Below are positions 7,886 through 16,706 of a stretch of 64,000 nt of DNA, piece after piece. The notes below the pieces were generated by a model. That model made no database searches, was not told the origin of the DNA, and saw only the letters and a program-made list of their open reading frames with translations. This stretch comes from Erysipelotrichaceae bacterium (lineage in GTDB: Bacteria; Bacillota_I; Bacilli_A; Erysipelotrichales; Erysipelotrichaceae). Made by a program: the position numbers and the translations under genes. The number at the start of each line of letters is the position of its first letter. Positions within the stretch are counted from its first letter, which is position 1. The stretch covers positions 1 through 64,000 of the forward strand of contig SVBN01000001.1 of NCBI GenBank assembly GCA_015058875.1, written 5' to 3'.

Positions 7886-9370
7886 TTATTTATCGGTTAC
7901 CGTTACGCCGATCTCGGCATATCTCGTGATCGGATGCTCTGCACAGGCCTGCGCCGAGAATACAAGCACGAAGAAATCACCGGGCTGCGCGTCCGCAGGC
8001 ACCGTGAATTTTGTCGTCTGATCCAGCGGATTCCATACTGCCGGGATGCCGCTGCCGTGATATGTGCATCCGGACCGGTATACATCCCACAGCGTGCGGA
8101 TCTGCCTTCCGTCGGGATCATATGCCCCGGCACTGAGATCCACAACGCTGCCGGCAGGCACCCTGAGATCGCTGCAATTGCAGTTTACAACCGGCGGATG
8201 AACACATTCTTCATACGGCCTGATGCACCAGTCCGCCCGCTGGGCCCATTCATGCTGGAAATTCATCAGGAACGGATTTTCATTTCCTTCTTTTCCGCTG
8301 TAGCGGTCATATGTCTTTTCAGGCGTTTCCCCGTCATTGAACAGACGTCCGCCGATACTGCCGAAGCGTCCGTCTTCCGGTCCTCTGAGTCCGTGCGGCA
8401 GAAGCGGTACAACCGTTGCGCTGTCGCCTTCGCCGATCCAGTCATACGGATCAAAATGGAACACCGGCATGCTGTCAAAACCCCAGTCCATCTCGGTGAT
8501 CAGCCCGTACTGCCGGTTTTCCGGTTCCCCTTCGATATATGTTCCGTCCGCAAACAGGATGGTCTTTTCCATCAGCGGACCATGTCCGAACTTGATGTTT
8601 TCTTTCAGCCACGGCGCCCGGTAGGTATGCACCGCATCCGCCTGCGTTGTCAGCGAAGAAAGGAATCCGCCGTAGACAAATTCACTTCTGAGCATTTTAA
8701 GATCCGGAAACAGATCTTTGCCGTGATCCAGCCAGCTGTTGTCCTGACCGACGCCGTTCATCACGCCGAGCACGCAGCATTTGCGGATCACTTTCGCATA
8801 AATACCGTTCCATTCTTCCGAATCATGATATTTCTCATGGATGGACATCAGTGCCCTGACGATCGTATTGATGCCGCCCCAGGACAGCAGATACAGCGTC
8901 CGCTCATCATCGTCCAATATCAATTGTTCAATGAAGCGCGATCCTTCCGTCTCGAAGCGGACATCCCCTTCAAAGGCAATATTGCCGGTCTTTGTAATGC
9001 TGAGCAGGTATTCCGGCGAAGGATAATCCGGGGAATGCTTCTTCAGATTCGGATATACCGCCGCATATTCGTTTTTCCAGAGCGATTCAATCCATCCCTC
9101 TTCAAACGGGCGGTAGGATTTCAGAAACCGGGCGTCGGGGTCCGGATGCGGGTAGCCGATATGGCCCTCATAGGCCAGCAGTCCGCTGCAGCTGTAATGC
9201 GGCGTCACGTCCCCGAGCGTATGGATTCCGTCTCCCTGAAAATGATACTTGGAAGCAGTATAGACAATGCCGCAGACATCGAGTTCATCGAGATGAAGTG
9301 CCAGATGGATCATGGAATTCATATCATCGCATTCCATGTCGGTAGTAATCAGAATCCGCGGTTTTTCCAT
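7886..9370 (-). CDS. DUF1593 / nucleoside hydrolase-like domain protein
   Basis: A 494-residue protein that starts ILITTDMECDDMNSMIHLAL, the Asp-rich metal-binding N-terminus typical of nucleoside hydrolase-like folds of the DUF1593 (Sde182) type. The middle contains LLSWGGINTIVRAL, also typical of the family. The C-terminal ~100 residues (with VVDLSAGAYDPDGRQIRTLWDVY) look like a small beta-sandwich, as in the C-terminal domain of the family. No signal peptide is seen, so it is probably cytosolic. It lies 16 nt after serA and is probably cotranscribed with serC-serA. Members are associated with glycan-degrading bacteria, but the true substrate is unknown and nothing ties it to serine synthesis. 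Confidence 0.85.
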   Translation of the reverse strand: MEKPRILITTDMECDDMNSMIHLALHLDELDVCGIVYTASKYHFQGDGIHTLGDVTPHYSCSGLLAYEGHIGYPHPDPDARFLKSYRPFEEGWIESLWKNEYAAVYPNLKKHSPDYPSPEYLLSITKTGNIAFEGDVRFETEGSRFIEQLILDDDERTLYLLSWGGINTIVRALMSIHEKYHDSEEWNGIYAKVIRKCCVLGVMNGVGQDNSWLDHGKDLFPDLKMLRSEFVYGGFLSSLTTQADAVHTYRAPWLKENIKFGHGPLMEKTILFADGTYIEGEPENRQYGLITEMDWGFDSMPVFHFDPYDWIGEGDSATVVPLLPHGLRGPEDGRFGSIGGRLFNDGETPEKTYDRYSGKEGNENPFLMNFQHEWAQRADWCIRPYEECVHPPVVNCNCSDLRVPAGSVVDLSAGAYDPDGRQIRTLWDVYRSGCTYHGSGIPAVWNPLDQTTKFTVPADAQPGDFFVLVFSAQACAEHPITRYAEIGVTVTDK

Positions 9371-9386
9371 ACCTGTCTCCTTTGCA

Positions 9387-10553
9387 TTATTTCAGTATTC
9401 TGACCCGGATCATGCCGTCGATCTTTCCGAGCTCTTCCTCGGCGTCCGCCGGTACTTCCGAGTTCACGTCAAACAGGGAATATGCATATTCTCCCTGCGA
9501 CTTGTTGGTCATGTTTTCGATATTGATGCCTTCTTCCGAGAACACCGGCATGATCTTTGCGAGCATGCCCGGCTTGTTTTCATGAATCAGGCAGATTCTT
9601 GCAAGTCCGGTGCGTTCCATGAATACATTCGGCATGTTGACGGCATTCCGGATATTGCCGTTGCGCAGATACTCATCCATTTCCGCAGCCGCCATTCTGG
9701 CACAGTTGCTTTCCGCCTCAATCGTCGTCCCGCCGAGATGCGGCGTCAGGATTGTATTCGGCGCATGAACCAGACGTTCCGTCGGGAAGTCGGCGACGTA
9801 TCTTGCAATCTTTCCGCTTTCCAGCGCTTCGATGACCGCATTCTCATCCACAACTTCACCTCTGGCGTAGTTGATCAGACGGACACCGTCCTTCATCTTT
9901 GCAATGCGGTCGCGGTTGATCAGTCCGCGCGTATCCTCCTTGAGAGGAACGTGCAGTGTAATGTAATCGCAGACCGACAGCAGCTCATCCAGGCTGGACA
10001 TGCGCTCAACATGTCTGGAGACTTTCCATGCGGCATCCACCGACAGGAACGGATCATACCCGAAAACCGTCATCTCAAGATTCAGCGCGACATTAGCCAC
10101 CATCGAACCGACATTGCCGGTTCCGATAACGCCCAGCGTTTTGCCGGCATATTCCGGTCCGGCAAACTGCTTCTTGATTTTTTCCATCCGCTCTTCGATC
10201 GGTCCCTGGCTGCCGTCATAGGTATAAACCCACTTCATGCCGTCAAAGATATCGCGGCTTGCCATGGACATGGCAAACAGGAACAGTTCCTTGACGCCGT
10301 TGGCGTTGCCGCCGGGCGTATTGAATACGACGATTCCCTGCCTGATGCATTCTTCGACAGGTATCGTATTGTATCCGATGCCGGCACGCCCGATGCAAAG
10401 AAGCTCCGGATTGAACGGGTAATGATGCAGATCGGAAGCGCGTACAAACAGCGCCTCGGGATTCTGCACATCATCCCCGATCTCATAGAGAGGCTCCTTC
10501 AGGATCTCCTTCGCGGATGCAGATATATTGTTCAGTGTTCTGATATGAAACAT
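9387..10553 (-). CDS. serA: D-3-phosphoglycerate dehydrogenase
   Basis: Oxidises 3-phosphoglycerate with NAD+ to phosphohydroxypyruvate, the first step of serine synthesis. The 388 residues comprise a 2-hydroxyacid dehydrogenase part with GVIGTGNVGSMVANVAL (Rossmann loop, about residues 141-157), TLHVPLKEDTRGLIN (about 198-212) and LTPHLGGTTIEAE with the catalytic His (about 290-302). A C-terminal ACT domain follows (ARICLIHENKPGMLAKIM), which usually binds serine for feedback inhibition. This is the short SerA type with one ACT domain and no extra ASB domain. It lies 11 nt after serC; the start at 10553 has SD GGGGGAG. Confidence 0.95.
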   Translation of the reverse strand: MFHIRTLNNISASAKEILKEPLYEIGDDVQNPEALFVRASDLHHYPFNPELLCIGRAGIGYNTIPVEECIRQGIVVFNTPGGNANGVKELFLFAMSMASRDIFDGMKWVYTYDGSQGPIEERMEKIKKQFAGPEYAGKTLGVIGTGNVGSMVANVALNLEMTVFGYDPFLSVDAAWKVSRHVERMSSLDELLSVCDYITLHVPLKEDTRGLINRDRIAKMKDGVRLINYARGEVVDENAVIEALESGKIARYVADFPTERLVHAPNTILTPHLGGTTIEAESNCARMAAAEMDEYLRNGNIRNAVNMPNVFMERTGLARICLIHENKPGMLAKIMPVFSEEGINIENMTNKSQGEYAYSLFDVNSEVPADAEEELGKIDGMIRVRILK

Positions 10554-10564
10554 ATTCTCCCCCT

Positions 10565-11653
10565 TCAGATATGCTTTTTCTCAAATGATTCCATAAAGCC
10601 GCAGAGCTGCTTTACGCCTTCCGGTTCCATGGCGTTGTAGATGGATGCCCGCATTCCCCCGGCCAGACGGTGACCCTTCAGATTTGCAAATCCCGCTTCC
10701 GAAGCTTCCTTTACAAACTGCGCGTCCAGTTCCGGATCCTCTGTCCGGAAAGTGACATTCATGAAGGAACGGGCGCTTTTTTCCGCATGCGCATGAAACA
10801 GCTTTGATTGATCCAGATAATCATACAGCATGCCGGCACGCTCTTTCCTGCGTGCTTCCATTCCGGCAATTCCGCCGTTTTCCTCAATCCAGTCCATGAC
10901 CAGAGAGAAGATATAGATATTCCAGCACGGCGGCGTATTGAACATGGAGTTTTTATCGATCATTCTGCGGTATGACAGCATCAGCGGCGTATCCGGATGC
11001 TCGCACAGTGCCAGATCATCCCGGATAATGACAATCGTCAGTCCGGCCGGCGCCAGGTTTTTCTGCGCTCCGGCATAGATCAGCCCGTATCTGCTTACAT
11101 CAACCTCACACGAAGCGATATTGCTCGACATATCGCAGACCAGCGGGACATTTCCGGTATCCGGCACATAATGCCATTCCGTTCCGAAGATTGTATTGTT
11201 TGCACAGTAATGGAAATAGGATGCGGAGGGATCCAGTACCAGTTCCTCCTGAGACGGAACGGTGCGGAATCCGCCTGCACTGCAGTCATGGGCAATATGC
11301 ACATTTCCGTATTTCCGTGCTTCCTTTGCGGCAGAGGATGAGAAGTGTCCGGTTACCGCATAATCTGCGCTTCCCTTATCCCTCATCAGATTCAGCGGCA
11401 CCATGGAAAACTGCGTGCTTGCCCCGCCCTGAAGAAAAAGAACATGGTAATCAGACGGAATATGCATCAGCGTCCGGAAGGAAGACTGCGCATGATCAAA
11501 TATCTGCGTAAACATCGCCGAACGGTGGCTCATCTCCATGACGGACATTCCCGATCCGTTCCAGTTCAGCATTTCCTTCTGTGCTCTTTTGAGCACTGCC
11601 TCCGGCAGAACCGACGGTCCGGCCGCAAAATTCCATACTCTTCCTGTATTCAT
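10565..11653 (-). CDS. serC: Phosphoserine aminotransferase
   Basis: PLP-dependent transfer of an amino group from glutamate to phosphohydroxypyruvate, the second step of serine synthesis. The 362-residue protein begins RVWNFAAGPSVLPEAVL (residues 5-21), a SerC hallmark. GGASTQFSMVPLNL near residue 76 is the cofactor phosphate region, and LIYAGAQKNLAPAGLT (near 189) contains the PLP-binding Lys. It is first in an operon with serA and the DUF1593 gene. A promoter at 11681-11709 is well placed. No serB-type phosphatase is adjacent; the last step must be done by a HAD enzyme elsewhere. Confidence 0.96.
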   Translation of the reverse strand: MNTGRVWNFAAGPSVLPEAVLKRAQKEMLNWNGSGMSVMEMSHRSAMFTQIFDHAQSSFRTLMHIPSDYHVLFLQGGASTQFSMVPLNLMRDKGSADYAVTGHFSSSAAKEARKYGNVHIAHDCSAGGFRTVPSQEELVLDPSASYFHYCANNTIFGTEWHYVPDTGNVPLVCDMSSNIASCEVDVSRYGLIYAGAQKNLAPAGLTIVIIRDDLALCEHPDTPLMLSYRRMIDKNSMFNTPPCWNIYIFSLVMDWIEENGGIAGMEARRKERAGMLYDYLDQSKLFHAHAEKSARSFMNVTFRTEDPELDAQFVKEASEAGFANLKGHRLAGGMRASIYNAMEPEGVKQLCGFMESFEKKHI

Positions 11654-11680
11654 TCCCCATACTCCCTGCTATTGCCAATC

Positions 11681-11709
11681 ATATTACATCCAACTGACGC
11701 ATTTGACAA
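11681..11709 (-). promoter_or_regulatory. Promoter of serC-serA operon
   Basis: Sigma-A-like elements: -35 TTGTCA (11704-11709), 17-bp spacer, -10 TAATAT (11681-11686). The -10 lies about 28 nt upstream of the serC start. The -35 overlaps the T-tract of the purC terminator. Confidence 0.55.
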
Positions 11710-11733
11710 AAAGAACCGGCGTTTCACCGGTTC
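11708..11733 (-). terminator. Terminator of purC
   Basis: GAACCGG / CCGGTTC stem with a seven-base loop followed by TTTTT on the minus strand, about 25 nt after the purC stop. Confidence 0.8.
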
Positions 11734-11758
11734 ACGATATTGTCTTTTTCTGTTCCGA

Positions 11759-12439
11759 TTATTTGAAGAAGAGTTCGGACAGTTCCATCGGCTGAATGTA
11801 GACACCGTCCTTGTAAACACGCATGTTGCCGGATGCGATTTCGTCAATCAGCATTACCTTGCCGTTTGCATCATATCCGTATTCGAACTTGATGTCATAC
11901 AGTTCCATGCCTTTTTCTTCCATATCATCCGCAACGATCTTTGTGATCTTCTTTGTCATCTCACGGATGTCGTTGTACTGTTCGGCATTCATAACACCGA
12001 GAACAATCAGTCCGTCCTCTGTAACCAGCGGATCGCCCTTTGCGTCGTTCTTGAATGTCATTTCCACATAGTAAGGCAGTTCTGCGCCTTCTTCGATATA
12101 ATCGCTGTAGCGTCTGAAGAAGCTTCCGACTGCACGTCTGCGGCAGATGACTTCCAGTCCTTTTCCGAACACTTTTGCAGGAAGAACTTCCATGGTTGTG
12201 TCATCAAAATTAGCCTTGACGAAATGTGTGTAAATGCCGGCTTCATTGATCTTCTTGAAGAAATAATCCGTCATGCGCAGGTTGACATCACCGACACCTT
12301 CGATTGTCAGTCCGATGGAGTTCTCACCCGGATCAAACACACCGTCTTTGCCTGTAACATCATCCTTGAACTTCAGAAGAAAGTTGCCGTTTTCCATTTC
12401 AAATACGTTCTTTGTTTTGCCTGTGTACACCAGTTTCAT
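11759..12439 (-). CDS. purC: SAICAR synthase (phosphoribosylaminoimidazole-succinocarboxamide synthase)
   Basis: ATP-dependent addition of aspartate to CAIR, giving SAICAR, step eight of purine synthesis. The start at 12439 is chosen over an upstream in-frame ATG because [16 protein letters not shown] is the usual PurC N-terminus and GGAGGAGATTTC precedes it. The resulting 226 residues match bacterial Pur[36 protein letters not shown] and [20 protein letters not shown] are typical motifs. Unlike the other pur genes it is monocistronic, with its own promoter and terminator, 5 kb from the main operon. purB, purF and purA are not in the window. Confidence 0.96.
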   Translation of the reverse strand: MKLVYTGKTKNVFEMENGNFLLKFKDDVTGKDGVFDPGENSIGLTIEGVGDVNLRMTDYFFKKINEAGIYTHFVKANFDDTTMEVLPAKVFGKGLEVICRRRAVGSFFRRYSDYIEEGAELPYYVEMTFKNDAKGDPLVTEDGLIVLGVMNAEQYNDIREMTKKITKIVADDMEEKGMELYDIKFEYGYDANGKVMLIDEIASGNMRVYKDGVYIQPMELSELFFK

Positions 12440-12518
12440 GAAATCTCCTCCTGTCATTTTTCCGGTATCGCTGCGCAATGTAAGCATCAGGATTGCATCA
12501 TAATCAATCCAGTTTGAA

Positions 12519-12547
12519 ATTTTAACAAAGGGGCCCTGATTATTCAA
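12519..12547 (-). promoter_or_regulatory. Promoter of purC
   Basis: -35 TTGAAT (12542-12547), exact 17-bp spacer, -10 TAAAAT (12519-12524), leaving a 5' UTR of about 70 nt before the chosen purC start. No riboswitch was recognised in this UTR. Confidence 0.55.
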
Positions 12548-12648
12548 TGGAATTCAGGCAAAAAACAGACAATCATTCATCCAGTTCTGAAACATATTTT
12601 CATTACGCTGTCATTTCTCAGATGATAGCGCATACATCCACCGCATGG

Positions 12649-14271
12649 TCAGCGGATTCTCCGTTTTTTCTTCCGTTTTCCCTTCAGCTGTTCCGGGATA
12701 TATTCTTCCGGCACAATCCCCGCAGGCACATTCCAGCCGTTTGCGGAGATGCGGCTCATCATTTCCGATGCATCCGTGAAGCTCCAGCGGTATACATTGA
12801 CAAAGCCCCTGCTTTCCAGGAAGCGGATCTGCTTCAGTGTGCAGAGCTTCTGATCCTGACGCTCGATCAGTTTCCTGATCAGCACCTGCGCCTGTCCCTT
12901 GCTTTCCACAGTGGAAGGATCCATGCCGTATTTCTGCAGCAGTGCCAGCTGTTTTTCCGTCGGCGGCTGCACTTCATAGCGGAATACCGGCTCATAATCC
13001 CAGATATCCGCATCCTCCAGCATCATGCCGACTTCCAGCGGATTCAGCACCTTCCGCTGTCTGTCCTTCATTTCCTTCAGCTGTCTTGCCAGTGCTTTTC
13101 TGCGCTCTTCCAGAATATTGCGTTCCGTCTGCGAGGCACCCTCCGCAAGATCCATGACCTCGCCGTTTTTCATCTGCTCGGTCATCTTTTCTTCGACCTC
13201 TTTCGAGCCGGCCGTCAGTACGGCCGGATGGCAGATATCATGTCTTGCGCTCATCCACAGGAAATCAAGTATCAGCAGCTTCTCTTTTCCGGGAAAAGGT
13301 CTTGTGCCTCTGCCGATCATCTGCATGTACAGTCCCCGCACCTGGGTCGGGCGCAGTACGACAATGCAGTCCACCGGCGGACAGTCCCATCCTTCCGTCA
13401 GCAGCATCGAATTGCAAAGCACCTGATATTTCCCCTGATTAAAGTCTTCCAGAATCTGTGCCCTGTCAGCGGAAGTGCCGTTGACTTCCGCAGCCGAAAA
13501 GCCTCTGGAATGAAGCAGCGATGTGAATTTCCGGGAAATACGGATCAGCGGCAGGAATACTACCGTTTTTCTTTCCGCGCACACCTTTGCCATTTCATCC
13601 GCAATCTTTTCCAGATACGGCTCCAGCACATCGCCGAGCTCCCCTGCCTGCAGATCGCCGTTCTGAACCTTAACGGATGAAATATCCAGCTTCAGCGGAA
13701 TCGTCTGCGCTTCCAGAGGAACAAGATATCCGTCCTCCACCGCCTGCTTCAATGAGTATTCATATGCCATTGAATCAAAAAACGAACCGAGCTGTTTTTT
13801 ATCGCCGCGCTCGGCGGTTGCCGTTACGCCGAGAACAAACGCGCCTGAAAAATATGCGAATATGCGCTGGTAGCTCTCGCTCAGCACATGATGCGCTTCA
13901 TCGAGAATGACAGCCTGGAAGTAATCGGGCGGATATCTTCTGAGACGGTTTTCCTGAGCCAGCGTCTGCATGCTGGCAATGACGACCATGGAATCGCTGC
14001 CGACAGCCGTCAGCTCCGCCTTTTCAATGGATGACTCAAGACCTGCGGCTTCCCTGATTTTGGCGGCCGCCTGCTGCAGAAGCTCCAGCCGGTGGGCCAG
14101 GATCAGAACGCGTCTACCGTGCTCCACGCACAGTTTCGCCACATTGGCAAAGACTACGGTCTTTCCTGTGCCTGTGGGCAGTACCAGCAATGTTTTTCTG
14201 TTACCGTCCCGCCACTCATGCATGACTGCTTTTACGGCGGCTTTCTGATATGGTCTGAGTTCGTACGGCAT
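12649..14271 (-). CDS. DEAD/DEAH-box superfamily 2 helicase
   Basis: A 540-residue SF2 helicase of the type related to restriction-enzyme and ComFA/UvrB-like motors. Visible motifs are LVLPTGTGKTVVFAN (Walker A, residues ~29-43), VILDEAHHVLSE (DEAH motif II, ~130-141), GVTATAER (motif III, ~158-165), LLTEGWDCP (motif V) and QMIGRGTRPFPGKEK (motif VI). The C-terminal 170 residues contain repeated QLALLQKYGMD / QIRFLESRGF-like units, probably a DNA- or partner-binding tail. It sits alone between purC and nagB, with a modest SD (GAGGG). Repair or RNA metabolism roles are possible; no specific function can be assigned. Confidence 0.88.
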   Translation of the reverse strand: MPYELRPYQKAAVKAVMHEWRDGNRKTLLVLPTGTGKTVVFANVAKLCVEHGRRVLILAHRLELLQQAAAKIREAAGLESSIEKAELTAVGSDSMVVIASMQTLAQENRLRRYPPDYFQAVILDEAHHVLSESYQRIFAYFSGAFVLGVTATAERGDKKQLGSFFDSMAYEYSLKQAVEDGYLVPLEAQTIPLKLDISSVKVQNGDLQAGELGDVLEPYLEKIADEMAKVCAERKTVVFLPLIRISRKFTSLLHSRGFSAAEVNGTSADRAQILEDFNQGKYQVLCNSMLLTEGWDCPPVDCIVVLRPTQVRGLYMQMIGRGTRPFPGKEKLLILDFLWMSARHDICHPAVLTAGSKEVEEKMTEQMKNGEVMDLAEGASQTERNILEERRKALARQLKEMKDRQRKVLNPLEVGMMLEDADIWDYEPVFRYEVQPPTEKQLALLQKYGMDPSTVESKGQAQVLIRKLIERQDQKLCTLKQIRFLESRGFVNVYRWSFTDASEMMSRISANGWNVPAGIVPEEYIPEQLKGKRKKKRRIR

Positions 14272-14335
14272 GCCATCCCTCTTTCGTATGTGTTAATCAT
14301 ATACGATTTTATCCGTCCGCATCATGCATTTTCAC

Positions 14336-14366
14336 ATAATAAAAACCGGCAGAGCGCTCCGCCGGT
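14336..14366 (-). terminator. Terminator of glmM-nagB
   Basis: AACCGGC / GCCGGTT stem followed by TTTTATT on the minus strand, 11 nt after the nagB stop. Confidence 0.75.
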
Positions 14367-14376
14367 TCTTTGCTTC

Positions 14377-15168
14377 TTACAGTCTTTCCTTCCGTTCGAT
14401 ATCCAGGAAGTATTTGTATGTGTCGACCGTCAGTTCGCCGCAGGCTGCTTCATCACAGGCGATGATTGCGCCGTTGTGCATCTGCAGTGCCGAGCATGTC
14501 CACTTCTGGGATACGCTCCCCTCGACCGTTGCCGCAAGTGCTCTTGCCTTGTTGTGGCCGGAGATCAGCACCAGAACTTCTTTGGAATCCGTGACGGTTC
14601 CGATACCGACGGACAGCGCCTGTGCAGGTACCTTTTCCGGATCGTTTCCGAAGAAGCGGGAATTCACGATTCTTGTATCGGTTGTCAGATCTCTCAGTCC
14701 GGTTCTCGATGTCAGGGATGTGAACGGCTCATTGAACGCCAGGTGTCCGTCGACGCCGATACCGCCCATGAACAGATCAATTCCGCCGTAGGAAGCGATC
14801 TTCTCTTCATATCTTGCGCATTCGCCTTCCGGATCATCGGTCATGCCGTTGAGAATGTTGATGTTCTCCGGCTTCATGTCGACCAGGTGATCGAAGAAGT
14901 TGTCATGCATGAAATACCAGTAGCTCTGATCATGCTCGTGCGGCAGTCCCAGATATTCGTCCATGTTGAATGTGACAACATTGGCGAAGGAGACTTCTCC
15001 TGCCTTGTTCATCCGGATCAGTTCCTTATAGACACCGATCGGGCTGGAGCCGGTCGGCAGTCCGAGAATGAACGGACGCTCTTCCTTATGTGCGTTGATC
15101 TTCGCGGCGATGTAATGAGCTGCCCAGAGGCTCATCTTGTCATAGTTGTCCTGAATTACGACTCTCAT
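14377..15168 (-). CDS. nagB: Glucosamine-6-phosphate deaminase
   Basis: Interconverts glucosamine-6-phosphate and fructose-6-phosphate plus ammonia. The 263 residues show LGLPTGSSPIGVYKELI (~38-54), FNMDEYLGLPHEHDQSY (~67-83, with the catalytic Asp), and MGGIGVDGHLAFNEP (~133-147, catalytic His and neighbours). It lies 16 nt after glmM in one operon. The pair produces or consumes GlcN-6-P and GlcN-1-P and so couples amino-sugar use to wall-precursor synthesis. The divergent RpiR/SIS regulator is a natural candidate to control it, although no operator has been proven. Confidence 0.96.
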   Translation of the reverse strand: MRVVIQDNYDKMSLWAAHYIAAKINAHKEERPFILGLPTGSSPIGVYKELIRMNKAGEVSFANVVTFNMDEYLGLPHEHDQSYWYFMHDNFFDHLVDMKPENINILNGMTDDPEGECARYEEKIASYGGIDLFMGGIGVDGHLAFNEPFTSLTSRTGLRDLTTDTRIVNSRFFGNDPEKVPAQALSVGIGTVTDSKEVLVLISGHNKARALAATVEGSVSQKWTCSALQMHNGAIIACDEAACGELTVDTYKYFLDIERKERL

Positions 15169-15184
15169 GATTCTTTAATCTCCT

Positions 15185-16531
15185 TTATGCAATATGTCCT
15201 TTTGCCTTGATTACATCGATGACGGAGTCCACATACTTCTCGCAGATTTCATCGGATTCCGCTTCCACCATGACGCGGATCACCGGTTCGGTTCCGGATT
15301 CTCTGACGAGGATTCTTCCGGTATCTCCCAGTTCTTCCGCAACCTTCTTTACCGCTGCCTGCACGTCCGGATCATTCTGTGCTTCCGGCTTGGACTTCAC
15401 TCTTACATTCTTCAATACCTGCGGATAGAACACTACCGGTTCCGCCAGTTCGCTCATCGGCTTTTCCTTTGCCAGCAGCACTTCCATCATCTTCAGGCTG
15501 GTCAGGATTCCGTCTCCGGTTGTCGCATACTTTGTGAAGATGATATGTCCGCTCTGCTCGCCGCCGATTCTGTGTCCGTTTGCGACCATATTCTCATAGA
15601 CATACTTGTCGCCGACCTTGGTCTTTTCATATCCGATGCCGACTTTGTCCAGCGCCTTGTACAGACCGAAGTTGGACATGACGGTTGTAACGATCGTGTT
15701 GTTCAGCAGCTTGCCTCTTTCCTTCATATACAGACCGTAGATGTACAGGATATGGTCGCCGGTGACGACATTTCCCTTTTCATCCACGCACAGGCATCTG
15801 TCCGCATCGCCGTCATACGCGAATCCGACATCCAGTCCGTTGTCAACAACGAACTTCTGCAGGTGCTCGATATGCGTGCTTCCGCAGTCCGTGTTGATAT
15901 TCAGTCCGTCCGGCTCCGCATTGATCACATAGGTCTTTGCGCCCAGTGCGTCGAATACGCCTTTGGCAATCGACCATGCCGCACCGTTGGCAACATCCAG
16001 TCCGACTTTCTTTCCGTTGAAGGAATACTTGGACAGGGAGATCAGATAGCCGATATATCTGTTTCTGCCCGCGACATAGTCCACGGTTCTTCCGATATCT
16101 GCCTTTGTGGCAAGCGGTACTTCGATCTCGCCGTCGATATACTTTTCGACTTCCAGGATGGTTTCCTCATCCATCTTTTCACCGTTCGAGTTCATCAGCT
16201 TGATGCCGTTGTCATAGAACGGGTTGTGGGATGCGGAAATCATGATGCCGCAGTCGAATCCGTCGGTCCTTGTGATATAGGATACCGAAGGCGTGGTTGT
16301 GACATGCATGATATATGCATCGGCGCCGCTTGCGGTCAGACCGGAACACAGGGCATATTCAAACATATAGCTTGATCTTCTTGTGTCCTTTCCGATCACG
16401 ATTCTTGCTTTCTTATCCAGTCTCTTTCCGTAATACCAGCCGAGGAAGCGGCCGATCTTTACGGCGTGTTCATAGGTCAGGCTGACGTTGGCTTCTCCTC
16501 TGAAGCCGTCGGTTCCGAAATATTTGCCCAT
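15185..16531 (-). CDS. glmM: Phosphoglucosamine mutase
   Basis: Converts GlcN-6-P to GlcN-1-P for UDP-GlcNAc and thus peptidoglycan. The 448-residue protein starts MGKYFGTDGFRGEANV, carries the phosphoserine loop GIMISASHNPFYDNGIK (~95-111), the metal loop YDGDADRC (~239-246) and the sugar specificity region GGEQSGHIIF (~323-332), ending with the phosphate-binding RESGTEPVIRVMVE. The order of domains is that of the alpha-D-phosphohexomutases. It is the first gene of a two-gene operon with nagB. A small hairpin in its 5' UTR abuts the SD. Confidence 0.97.
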   Translation of the reverse strand: MGKYFGTDGFRGEANVSLTYEHAVKIGRFLGWYYGKRLDKKARIVIGKDTRRSSYMFEYALCSGLTASGADAYIMHVTTTPSVSYITRTDGFDCGIMISASHNPFYDNGIKLMNSNGEKMDEETILEVEKYIDGEIEVPLATKADIGRTVDYVAGRNRYIGYLISLSKYSFNGKKVGLDVANGAAWSIAKGVFDALGAKTYVINAEPDGLNINTDCGSTHIEHLQKFVVDNGLDVGFAYDGDADRCLCVDEKGNVVTGDHILYIYGLYMKERGKLLNNTIVTTVMSNFGLYKALDKVGIGYEKTKVGDKYVYENMVANGHRIGGEQSGHIIFTKYATTGDGILTSLKMMEVLLAKEKPMSELAEPVVFYPQVLKNVRVKSKPEAQNDPDVQAAVKKVAEELGDTGRILVRESGTEPVIRVMVEAESDEICEKYVDSVIDVIKAKGHIA

Positions 16532-16547
16532 TTCAAATCTTCTCCTT

Positions 16548-16564
16548 CAGACAACATCTGTCTG
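16548..16564 (-). promoter_or_regulatory. 5' UTR hairpin next to the glmM ribosome-binding site
   Basis: CAGACA / TGTCTG, a 6-bp stem with a 5-nt loop on the glmM mRNA, directly followed by the SD AAGGAG. It could influence access of the ribosome or mRNA stability. No glmS-type ribozyme sequence was seen. Confidence 0.35.
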
Positions 16565-16575
16565 ATTCCGTAACA

Positions 16576-16604
16576 ATTTTACCGAAATATGGTTTTCCGC
16601 ACAA
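16576..16604 (-). promoter_or_regulatory. Promoter of glmM-nagB
   Basis: -10 TAAAAT (16576-16581) with a 17-bp spacer to a weak -35 TTGTGC (16599-16604), located between the divergent glmM and rpiR-family genes. Confidence 0.45.
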
Positions 16605-16706
16605 TAAAAAAAGAATGGGACGTGCATTTTTGCGGTGATAATCCGGCAAAATATGGCTTTGACATGCAATGCTTTCTGTGACATTGTTGTAGAGGAGAAA
16701 ATAATT

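Noticed and set aside
7598..9403. Plus-strand open frame of 601 codons opposite DUF1593
   Set aside because: Antisense shadow caused by base composition; no recognisable protein and no good start.
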